In this document: positions 33,002-43,046 of the stretch, in pieces | How positions within the stretch are numbered: position 1 is the stretch's first letter | Layout of the letters: the number at the start of each line of letters is the position of its first letter | The notes under the pieces: model-generated | What the model was told of the DNA's origin: nothing | The model's input: the letters and a program-made list of their open reading frames with translations, nothing else | Databases searched by the model: none | Assembly: GCA_022414725.1 (NCBI GenBank) | Contig: CM039462.1 | Span: forward strand, 132,191,891 to 132,255,890 | Length of the DNA stretch: 64,000 nt | Source: Microglena sp. YARC | Lineage: Eukaryota > Chlorophyta > Chlorophyceae > Chlamydomonadales > Chlamydomonadaceae | Direction: 5' to 3' | Position numbers and translations under genes: made by a program

Positions 33002-36000
33002 ATGCAGCTCAACGCCGCTCAGCAACGCAGGGTCGCCCTTAACGGTACATTAACCTCATCACCGTTGTTAGTAGCCCCTCAGGTGCAGCGTGTTGACCCT
33101 CTCGTGTGTCCCATGCAGGAAACCGCCCCCGCCTGGCCCCCAAGCCCAGCAGGGCCGCAGTCAGGGTAAGACACGCCCTATAGCCTATGTCTTCTTCCTG
33201 TGTTTTCTTTGGTTGGGCGAATGAGTTGCTGGGCGATAAATGGCGTGACCTCGATCTTCCATGCGATTTTTGCACAGGTGAATGCCAACCTTAAGGTTAT
33301 GATCGCCGGTGCCCCTGCCGCTGGAAAGGGCACCCAGTGCGCCAACATCGTTCAGAAGGTACGGCTTTGTCTGAATGTCCGTGGCGGAACCATGGGTGTG
33401 CTTTGATGTGTCCCCCTCCCAAAGTTAATGAGTTAGTTAGTTAGGACGAATCAGATCACACCTACATGAGAGATCATGACAGCATGGCAGTTTGTGCTTG
33501 TAGTGAACAAAGCCAGAAACATACATGAACACCTCCAATCCACACCAACAAGGATTTACTAAGGTTCTATCCACTAATGATATGGGGGCGAATGAGGGCA
33601 CCCCAAGTAAACGCATGCACTACTTACATGGTGGCATTTCATTTATTCCCTTGTTGCGGACTACCTTGTTCTTACTTGACTTAACTATCAATTGAGTGCT
33701 AAAAGATGTAGTGGGCGAGAGAGACTTGAAGGGAATGCCAGAGTCTGTCGAGTAATCATCTGCTTCTTCCTTCTTGTGTTATGACATATTGATAGGGACC
33801 GGCATATCATATGATGTTGACCAAAGGCGAGTATGATATCATACAAACTGCATCATGTGATATTGTGTGTAAATGGTAACTTTAGCCTAGTCAGACTGCT
33901 GGCAGCATATAATACCATACTGCCGTTCCCTAAATATCGATTGATGTTTAGTGTTTGATATGAAGAATACATGTGTGCACATGTGCTAAACCAGAGTTTG
34001 TTTTCCGTTTCAGAAAAGGGGTCTTCAGGTAGTGATCAGGGATTTGGCTTCTTTCAGGGTTGGGCTCCTGGTAGCGATTTGGTCCGGCCCGGGGGGGGCG
34101 GGGGGCGGGGCAGAGATTTTGAGTCTCATGGTTACCGAAGGTTTGGCTAAAGCAGGTTCCCAGGTAGCAATCGCTACTGGTAGCGGGGGGGAAAGCTCTG
34201 TGCTGCACACGTTGCCATTTCCATATTGGCCGCCTTGGAAGAGGTAGAGAACTTCCCTCCGTGCTGTAGGGCGGTAGTCTAAGCTCAGGCACTGAGGGGC
34301 TGCAGAACCAAATAAAACCAACATGGTAGGTATTCTCCAGTATGTACGCATGCATGCAAACAGGAAGGTTCCCTCAATCTCACGCCTGTGGCATGGCGTA
34401 CTAATTTCCATTTTTTTGCCATTTCCATCCCGCTTGGCAGTTTTGACCCCTCTCTGCTAAGTCACCATGCTTTGGTATCCTAGTGTATGTATTTTACAGT
34501 CTAGGGGTAGCCGAATAGGCTATAGGGTCTTGCACGATCTTAATAACAGGAAAGTCAGATTAAAAAACAAGAACTGGTGAACTGAACCTCAACAAAGTGT
34601 AGACGACGGGGTCCGGAGCTTGTGCTACGCAGATCATTTGCTATGCTATGCTTATGCTGGTATGAATGGACGTAGTGTGATGCTATGAGAAGTACTTGCA
34701 ATATGCTTGGTATAGTAAATGAATGAAGTACGTGCAATATGCTTGGTAATGTAAACGAAATAAGGAATAACAAGTTTGGTACTGAGAACGGTACATCTTA
34801 GTAGCCTTAACAAGAGTGTGTAGCGTACATGGTGTATGGGTCAACGGAGTATGAAGAACACAAGGGCGCACCATACCCCCAAGAAGCTGGGTCGGGTTAT
34901 GAGGCCGCAGCACTTAGAACCAGCTTGCTAAAGCTATCGGTATTGGGTAGGTGAAGAAGCAGGCAGGTGGTGTGAAGCAAATAAGGGAGCACCATACCCC
35001 CAAGAGGCTGGGTAGGATTATGGGGCCGCAGCACTTGCTTGCTATCGGTGTTGGGTAGGTTGACAGGTAGGCAGGTCGTATGAGGCACACATGGGCGCAC
35101 CATACCCCCAAGAAGCTCGGTAGGATTATGAGGCCGCAGTGCTTGCTTGCTAATGCTATCGGTGTTGGGTAGGTAGACAGGCAGGCAGGTGGGTAGGCAC
35201 GTAGAGGGATATAGAGGTAGGTAGGTAGGTAGCAAGTTAGTGAGTTGTGTTGTTTCTGTGACTTGTGAGACATTTGGAACCTAGCTGCGCCTGTAGTACA
35301 TACCATACCAATCTAACATGCATGCAGTTATAAACCATACCATGCTATGCTGCACCATGCCATACCTTACCATTGTACCAGGCATGTATGTGTAAACAAT
35401 ACCGACATCTATGTCTGTGATGAGGTGAATAGGTTAATCCGCTGAACCACTGTTGTAACCACGTACTTATGTACCCACCCACTCACCTACTTCTCTACCA
35501 ACCCACTCTCCATCTCCCCCCTCACCTACCCACGCACCCACCACTCGTCTACTTATCTACCCACCCACGAACCCACCCACCTACCCACCCACCTACCACG
35601 CGTGCAGTACAACCTGGTACACATCTCTGTCGGTGACCTCCTCCGTGATGAGGTGAAGGCTGGTACCCCAGCTGGTGCCAAGGCCAAGGAGTTCATGGAC
35701 GCTGGTGCCCTTGTTCCCAACAAGGTTGTTGTTGAGATGGTGCAGACCCGCCTGGGCAAGCCTGATGCAAAGGCCAGTGGCTGGCTGCTGGACGGCTACC
35801 CCCGCAGCGCCTCCCAGGCTGATGCCATTGAGAAGGAGAACATTCGTCCTGATGTCTTCATCTTGGTTAATGTAGGTTACAGCCCCACCTTGGGGACATT
35901 TGCCACACTATTTTCTCCACATTGCTGAGATGGATGGATTTCAACGATGATGTGGTGGTGGTTAAGTAGGATAGCGAAGTCTCAGGGTAGTGGAAGGTTT

Positions 36001-39000
36001 GGCCAAAACAGGGTCTTAAATAGCGATCTCCATAGGTATCGGGGGGAAAAAACCTGGTTACTAATGATAGCACCTGGTGGGCGTGGTATTAAGGGGGCCC
36101 CGTCTTACGGAAGTGAGAACGGGCTGTTACTTTACCTAGGCAGTGCTACCATGGCGGTTGACTGGGACCATGAACTCTAAAGTGCACCTGTAGGGATTTG
36201 AAGCCTGCACCTTGTTTCTACACGCTCTACCATTGAGCCATTCGCTGAAATGAGATTCTGGGACTAAGCCCTGGTTAAGTGAATCAGATTTTTTTGCCTG
36301 CCGTGTGAATTGTAAGCCCTGAGCATGCACATCACAAGCCCTAAATGGTTTATAAGCACAGACTTGTTGCCAGTTGCATGGATTATATGCCCGCAGCATG
36401 TACAGCACACACCTTCCATAATTTAATATTACTATTTGTTTGCCAGTCCTAAGCGGCTGTAGGCCACACCTGTTCTGGGCTGGGTTACAGAACGTGTATT
36501 TAGTGTTGTATAATATATATAGTGTGTATGGTTTGTATAGTTTGTATATAAAATAGTTTATAGTTAGTTTTGTTTATATAGTTGTATAGTTAAGCTGCGG
36601 TAAGGTACAATTTTTGTTTCCCACACCCGACTGTCTGCTCCTCAGGTGCCTGATGAGCTGCTGGTTGAGCGTGTTGTTGGACGCCGCTTGGACCCCGAGA
36701 CTGGTGACATCTACCACATGAAGTACAAGCCCCCTCCCGCTGAGATCGTTGACCGCCTCACCATCAGGAGCGACGATACCGAGGAGAAGGTTAGTCAAGG
36801 GGTTATTTAATTCTAATATTATAACTATTTTGATTTGTTTTGATCAAATTTTGTTATAATTATTTTGATTTTGTTTACATTTTTCTTAATGATGCGGTCA
36901 AAAATCTGCCTTCCTACCTCCCCCCCTTTGTTTTAATTGTTTATAATGAATCAGAAGGACCGACGATACCGAGGAGAAGAGGTCATTATTAATAATATAA
37001 TAATTATTAAGTTAAATGATCGTTGACCGCCTCACTATCAGGAGCGCCAATACCTAGGAGAAGGGAAGTTAAGGGGTTGTTTTATTCTAAACAAAACAAA
37101 ATTAATTATTTTGATTTGTTTAAATTATTTATAATGAGCCATCAGGAGCAACAATACTGAGGAGAAGAGTCAATTATTAAATATATTATAATTATTTATT
37201 TATTTTAATGATCGTTGACTGCCTGACTACCAGGATCATAGATGCAAGCTTTGCAGAAGGTGGCTAACCAGTTTAAAATCTTCTGAAAATGAGTCAAATA
37301 GAAATGAGAACATCTGTGTATCACAACTCTCAACAAGTTGTGTTTGTCTAATGCTGTGCAGTGCAAGGTCGGATAGAAATGAGAACATCTGTGTATCACA
37401 ACTCTCAACAAGTTGTGTTTGTCTAATGCTGTGCAGTGCAAGGTTGGATAGAAATGAGAACATCTGTGTATCACAACTCTCAACAAGTTGTGAGTCTAAT
37501 GCTGTGCAGTGCAAGGTCGGATAGAAATGAGAACATCTGTGTATCACAACTCTCAACAAGTTGTGTTTGTCTAATGCTGTGCAGTGCAAGGTTGGATAGA
37601 AATGAGAACATCTGTGTATCACAACTCTCAACAAGTTGTGTTTGTCTAATGCTGTGCAGTGCAAGGTCAGGCTCAAGACTTACCACGAGAACTTGAACGC
37701 CGTCACTGGATACTACAAGGACATCCTGGTCGAGGTGAGTCAGGAAATCGTGATTTGGGGTCCACTGTTTTGGGGTTCGGAGGGGGGGGGGGGGGGGGGG
37801 CAGTTTTTTTTCTTTATCGAATTGTTCGTAAACATAAAGTACATGGCAGCCATATGCCCAGGTGTAGACTTTGGTGGGGCAGAAACATTAATTATATGGC
37901 AGCCCGATGGCTAGGTGTGAAATTTGGAAAGGCAGAAACATTACGTATCTGGCACGCGCGATTTTAGGTTTCCTCGAAAGAGAAGGCATGGGCAAGGAAC
38001 AGGCCTCGCATTGTGAAGGCCCTGGCGGTGCAGTTGAGATGGTGCTCATGCAACCTGTTCCATGTCCGGAACCACGGAAGATTGAGAGAGAAGCAAGGCG
38101 AGCTGATCGCAGTCAGCCCGAGGTCTAGCAATATATATAGGGAAACAGGCATTCGCTTGATGGGGTTTAGAGGTCGCAGGCAGACAGAGGGCTCAGGACA
38201 GATTGTAGATCGAGGGCCAACAGCAATGATTTTTAAAGCGGCAGATTACACCAGCAAGCATCCAGGATTCAATGCACACTAAGTCTGAGAATTGAGCAAG
38301 GAAGAAGTGTTGATTGTTTATATTTTTGGAATTCGTTGACGCCCTGGCAGCTTTTTGATTTCGACCGTCCATGTCACCCACGGGTGGTGACCTGCGCGAT
38401 GCTCCTGCCAAGTATCTAAAATCCAAGAACATTTAGTATCTGGCAGCGCGATGCTCCACTCAAGCATCTGAAATCCATCAATATTAAGTACATGGCACGC
38501 GCGATGCTCCAGCCAGGCATCTGACAGACGGAAACATCAAGTAAATGGCACGCCCGATGCTCCACCCAGAGATCTGAAATTCGAAAACATTACGGAAATA
38601 CGGAAATAAACATTAATAATTGGGCGTGCACGATTAATCGGACAAGGGGGGGGGGGGGGAGGTTAGCGCTAAATGCGATTCCGTGATTAGCTCTAACCTG
38701 AAATAGCCTGGAATAGCCTGAACTAGCCAGAGATAGCCTGAAATGTGAGCAGTACAAATTAGAGCTAGAAAGTACAGGTTTTTGTTGTGACATGTTCCTT
38801 GTGATGTGTTGCTGAAACTCGCGATCACTTTACCTTCATGTGTTTCTCTTAGAATTTGTGCATCAGCATATTTCGCATTCCTTACTGACCCGTACCGAGC
38901 CTCCAGGCTCAGTAGGGACAATCGCAGAAATGCGCAATTTCCATCCACACCTACTAGCAAAGCTTCCACACCCCCTCCAGACCATGGTAATTGCGCCTCC

Positions 39001-40669
39001 TTAATAAGCTTCCTAATGCAAGTCGCAAAGCTGTATCTGAGTGCGAAACGAGGGCGCTGGGGCAATTCCGCAGGAAGGATCTGTTTTTAGGTTGGTGTGG
39101 TGTTACACCCTTCCAAGTGGAAGTCAGATCGCCTACAGACCCGGTTGGCAGGCTGGCCACATGTCCCCCAAACTTACATCAGCACATGAGACAGAACCAT
39201 ACAGCCTTGCCTCCATAAATACCAGGCCCACGAAGCCCAGCGCCGCGCAATACAATCGTTCATCGCTCGAGCTATTGATATCTTTTCTGAGATTCGCACT
39301 ACCACATGTCAGATAATTATTATGGGAGTTGATATGCGTTCCCAATTAGATATGCATTGCAGCATATTAGCCTATTTCCTTGAGGGGGTGATTCAGGGCA
39401 AGTGCATGTGTCCATGCAACCCTCCTAGTCGACTACCCACTTATGAGCTACTTCATTATGAATTCAGGTCAGATCATACGCTATTGCCACAAAAGTCAGT
39501 AAGATGTATATCAACATTCTCCTGAACATATGGCACTTTTTCTGGGTTGTCTTGGCTAAGATTGGCTGAATTTGTTGAGCCCTGATAGGGCTAATTTGGC
39601 TGTTTTCACTATTAGGGCTAATTTGGTCCACGATTATTACCTCCAAACCTAGAATGTTTTTTTTATGTTGGGCAACTAAGTGCGACCTTAGTGCAATGCG
39701 CTGCCCCCCCGAAACCCACAAAGCGCTAAGCTTATGGCCCGGGGGGGTCATGGAGGCATTTCTGGCCAGGTAAGCCAGGCCCATGTGTCTCCATGCAGCG
39801 ACGGAATGGCGGGGCGTCGACGGGGGGGAAAACGTGTTTGGGTCTGGTACCTGTTCATGATTAGCCCATATGTGGAGGGCATTTGTACCCCCAACCCCCA
39901 AGTGGTACAGCACATGTCTGTACACATTAAAAATTGTTACGTCTTGCCACAGGGCGTGAGATTGAAGGAACCTTCCCGTGCGCTTGCATGGGGGTAGGTA
40001 ACCTCAGGTTTTGCTTTCGCAGACCCCTACTGCACCTGAGCTCAGACTCCCGCACGAAAGCACAGACATGTAAAAATAAATAAATAAAAAGTTTGACATA
40101 TTACGAGGCGTGAGATTGGCAGGGCCAACCACCGTTTGCTTGCACTGAGGCCAACCACCTGAGGCCAACCAGACATGTATGTTTGTTACAGTCCACTGTT
40201 GTCCGCTGCTTGAGCCGATATCCCATGTGAAGCTGACAACAACACTGGCCATGTCTGACTAACATAATAAGCACTCCAGGAATCACCCTGCTTTGTTAGG
40301 CTGGACTTGTACTGCTCGCAGTGGTTGTCTCCCTTTGTCAAATGCATCATTTAGGAAAATAAATGCCCATCCTGTCACCCTTATGCGCCTGACCACTCTA
40401 ACTTGAACTTGAACTTTACATAGCTTCAGCCAGCAATTTGGCTGCTCGCCGTCTTTGGCAGTATAAAAAGTATTACTTTTAATTATTATTAAAACATTAT
40501 TGACCACTCTAACTGTGCATGACCTCAGGTTGACGGCAACCAGCCAATGGAGACGGTTTTCGGCAGCATCACCAAGATCATTGATGCGACTCTTGCTAGG
40601 ATCGACCCTCTGGAGGCCTTCTGCCAGAGTGTGCCCGAGGCAGATGAGTGCCGTATGTACGAGGATTAA
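33002..40669 (+). CDS. ADK3: Chloroplast adenylate kinase with CP12-like tail
   Basis: Interconverts ATP + AMP and 2 ADP. Seven exons join in phase: 33002-33044, 33119-33165, 33278-33358, 35608-35871, 36646-36789, 37660-37734, 40529-40669, giving 264 residues. The first ~30 (MQLNAAQQRRVALN, then PRLAPKPSRAAVR) are basic and Ala-rich like an algal chloroplast transit peptide. P-loop GAPAAGKGTQC is at 41-51. The NMP and core region has VGDLLRDEV, WLLDGYPRSASQADA and DVFILVN. The LID has RVVGRRLDPETGDIYHMKY, then TYHENLNAVTGYYKDILVEV and DGNQPMETVFGSI. The end reads DPLEAFCQSVPEADEC, then RMYED, which matches the C-terminal Cys-pair region of CP12 (C250 and C259, C-X8-C). A fused kinase of this kind is known in Chlamydomonas as ADK3, where the tail binds GAPDH in a redox-dependent way; the role here is inferred. 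A possible TGTAA poly(A) signal is at 40755. Confidence 0.95.
33420..35600. other. ADK3 intron 3: repeats, no gene
   Basis: It holds R9 (33795-33935), R7 (34010-34190, reverse), R5 (34200-34420, reverse) and R4 (34485-34640). It also holds a tandem of about 60-90 bp at 34850-35230 (CACCATACCCCCAAGAAGCT, ATCGGTGTTGGGTAGGT, three copies) and CCACCCACC simple sequence (35460-35600) up to the exon 4 acceptor. 33420-33790 shows nothing I can assign. Confidence 0.75.
36055..36260 (-). mobile_element. R2 tRNA-related SINE, near-complete
   Basis: On the minus strand the head reads CGAATGGCTCAATGGTAGAG (A box), then GGCTTCAAATCCCTACAGG (decayed B box). The body has ACCGCCATGGTAGCA and ends ACGCCCACCAGGTGC. 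It lies in ADK3 intron 4. Confidence 0.75.
36790..37240 (+). repeat. Echoes of ADK3 exon 5 3' edge
   Basis: After the genuine edge (ends 36789, ACCGAGGAGAAG before GTTAGT) come decayed copies: about 36958-36982 (GACGATACCGAGGAGAAGAG), 37018-37075 (GATCGTTGACCGCCTCACTA, then a CCTAGGAGAAG variant with a stop), 37138-37172 (ATCAGGAGCAACAATACTGA) and 37208-37235 (ATGATCGTTGACTGCCTGAC). They are separated by AT-rich TTATTTTGATTTG intron sequence. Confidence 0.88.
37286..37659 (+). repeat. Four echoes of ADK3 exon 6 acceptor edge
   Basis: A unit of 84-86 bp (ATGAGAACATCTGTGTATCA, CAACTCTCAACAAGTTGTG, TTTGTCTAATGCTGTGCAG, TGCAAGGT) is repeated five times. The last unit runs into the real exon 6 at 37660. 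The others carry the same acceptor and the codons TGC AAG GT at about 37357, 37432, 37507 and 37582. The unit near 37490 lacks about six bases. Copies are nearly identical, so the array is young. Confidence 0.95.
37775..38650. other. ADK3 intron 6, first part: no gene
   Basis: After a run of about 18 G (37782-37800) there are diverged repeats of a motif with ACATTAAGTA, ATGGCACGCGCGATGCTCCA and CATCTGAAAT, at about 37840-37960 and 38420-38590. The rest is unassigned. A second G run is at 38645-38660. No exon is expected here because exons 6 and 7 join in phase. Confidence 0.6.
38660..40528. other. ADK3 intron 6, second part: no gene
   Basis: It holds an AGCCTGAAATAGCCTGGAAT small repeat (38690-38750), an R5 copy (39935-40060) and an R1 copy (40070-40170). 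Short open frames on both strands show no recognisable domain. 38760-39930 shows nothing I can assign. Confidence 0.55.
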
Positions 40670-42094
40670 GCACCTGCAACTCTGCTGTGTGTATGGAACA
40701 GGGAACTACATGGCAAGGTTTTGGAGCCCGACCGCGCGCAATTTGACGCAATTTTGTAAACCCCCTGCGGGAGCTGCGTGCAGATTTCCGTTTTAAGTTT
40801 GTCCCCAAAGGAGGCAGTTGCGTCAAAAGCGCAACCCCAAATGTAGTACCCTGGTATGTTACAGTCCCGGGGTAGCCGAATAGTCTCATGAGACTTTCCC
40901 TGCTGCTCTGCTGTATGGTCCACACTGTATGGCATACTCGATCACATGCTTGACCTTGTGTAACATACATACTCGTACATAAATGGTCCTTGTGTGAAAA
41001 TTGTTGCCCGGCCTGCCTTGAATCCTGAAATCAAGGGTCCCATATTTTTAATGCGGGAAATCATTCCTGAGCACTTCTCGTAGGAATGCCATAACTGAGC
41101 CGTGACACTTGTAGGCTGATGTGCCTGAACTCGTATTCGCAATTTTGATTGAACTCTCCGTGTGTAAATACAAACAAGCCAAGGTACCAAGGAACTCAGT
41201 GCCAGTCCTGCAACAGCACTCTGCTTTTCACGTGTTCACGGTCCTCAAGGTTAACAGACGGTGGTATTTGCTAGGCTCGGTTCCAGTAGTTCTTCAGTTA
41301 TGTCTTATCCCTTGTATTCGCAATTCGTGTTAGAAATCCCCAGCAGGAAATAAGTCCATATGCCTCATCATCGCTTTCAATAGAGCTTATCCTTAGGATC
41401 CGATGATACCTAGTTGAACCCAAAATAAAGTTGGACAGTAAGTTACAGGTCCCCAAATATTGACAAAATATGAACTTGGATATAAATCACGTTTGGTCAA
41501 CCCCTTCAAAGATTTAGGAGCATAATTGGATAGGGCATGGAAATATCTTTCTAACGACTCTCCTTTTCGAGGGGGAGGAGGGGAAAACAATTGTTAACAC
41601 CTAGTTTCCCCCCCTCCTTCTGTCTGAAACTTCCACAATTTCAACTCCCATCTGAATTGAACACCGTTTGATGATGCGGTCCAATATCTGTTTTCCTGCC
41701 CCCCTTCCCCCCACCCCCCTCGATACTAACATTAAAAAGATTGCTGAAAGAGCACTCGAAGAAACTAAAGCATGTTGGGTGCGAGGACCCCATCGCACTT
41801 GCGGAAGATGGCAACTACTTAGTGAGGTTGGTGACGATAGCTGGCATTGCTGCCAAGCATACAGACGGCGTGTCCCCACTGGATCGACCCTAGTGCAGGA
41901 CCAAACAGCATGGGACCTGACATCTCTTGGCAGATCCTGTCCTTCATGGACATTCCAACAAACCAAAGCACATAAGGCACAGGGTGTAAGACTGCATTGG
42001 TTGTTGGCCCCAGTGCAAGCAAACAAGCTGGCCCAGGCAACCTCGCACCTCGTCTTAAGGCGTATTATTTATTTATCTAAGACAGCATATCCCG
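40670..42094. other. Convergent intergenic region between ADK3 and NBP35
   Basis: It holds a partial R4 (40852-40930), unassigned sequence (40931-41810), a diverged copy of the NBP35 last exon (41815-41965) and an R1 element (41997-42080). The ADK3 3' UTR should lie at the left. Confidence 0.6.
41815..41965 (-). pseudogene. Decayed copy of NBP35 terminal exon segment
   Basis: The plus strand AGTGAGGTTGGTGACGATAG, CTGCCAAGCATACAGACGG and TCTCTTGGCAGATC line up with GTGAGGCTGGTGACGATAG, GGCAAACATACAGGCGG and TCTCTTTGCACATC inside NBP35 exon 7 (42325-42510). It lies downstream of the NBP35 stop, beyond two inserted elements (R1 and R2). It has indels and no open frame of note. Confidence 0.7.
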
Positions 42095-42292
42095 TATTGA
42101 CGAATGGCTCGATGGTAGAGCTCATTGACACAAGAAGGGTGCGGGGTTCGATCCCCTACGGGTGTGCCTTCGTGTTCGCGGTCGCTGTCAACCGCCATGG
42201 TAGCTTTGTCCAGGTAAAGTAGCAGCCCGTTATCTACCGCCGGAAGATGGGGCTCCCTAAATACCACGCCCCACCAGGCGTTATCATTACTA
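42095..42292 (+). mobile_element. Complete R2 tRNA-related SINE
   Basis: Head: ACGAATGGCTCGATGGTAGA (A box TGGCTCGATGG), then GGGTGCGGGGTTCGATCCCC (B box GGTTCGATCCC) about 30 bp further. Body: GCGGTCGCTGTCAACCGCC, ATGGTAGCTTTGTCCAGGTA, GTTATCTACCGCCGGAAG and ACCACGCCCCACCAGGCG. It ends at the NBP35 stop codon. The acceptor-stem halves do not pair, so it is not a working tRNA. Other copies: 820-1160 (two, no head), 9672-9750 (head only) and 36055-36260. Confidence 0.8.
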
Positions 42293-43015
42293 AGACTGCA
42301 TGGCATCAGCAGAAGCTGGCAGCGACGTTGTGAGGCTGGTGACGATAGCTGTCAATGCCGGCAAACATACAGGCGGTGCCTCCCCGCTCGCTGGATCCCT
42401 CGTCATCGACTCGAACACAGAGCAACCCCGTTCTGCTGCACGCCCTAGAGCAGGATCTAGCGGCACTCGGCCTAGGAACTTCACCCCCATCTCTTTGCAC
42501 ATCTTATCAGCACCACCAGCACTGCGGTCAAATACGTCGATGTGGGACATGAGCCCAGACAGCTCAGGACCTGCCTCTGGGAAAGCGCTTCGCAGTGCCG
42601 CCATGACCCGCTCTGTCACGTCCTGTTCCTCAGCCGCTTGGGAGGAAGAGGACGTCGAGGGCTGGGCTAGGGAGAACTTGAGGGAGGGAATGGGTGCAGC
42701 TAGGCCACTCATGTTTTCCACAACACCCAAGACATTTAGGCCAACCTGGGGGCAGCAACAAAGGGTGTACTTGGGCAAGCAACAAATGGGGTAGTTCAGA
42801 GATTTTTTTATCGCTATATATAGTGATTACTACTTTTGACCCTGTTTTGGCCCCAATCGCCGCTATAAAATTAGAAGAAAAATGCCACATCTCATTGATA
42901 GCCCTTAAAAGCTATATAAGCTATAAAACGCTGTCTCCTGTCCCTCACAACTCCGGACATGTTCAGGCCAACCTGGGGCAGTCACAGTTAAGGGGACAGT
43001 GAGGCAAGTGAGAAG

Positions 43016-43046
<31 letters not shown>

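Noticed and set aside
42100..42172. tRNA gene
   Set aside because: Good A and B boxes, but the 5' and 3' ends do not form an acceptor stem, and the same head occurs in other SINE copies.
42300..42794. Plus-strand frame of about 164 codons
   Set aside because: Antisense shadow of NBP35 exon 7, whose minus-strand product is clearly conserved.
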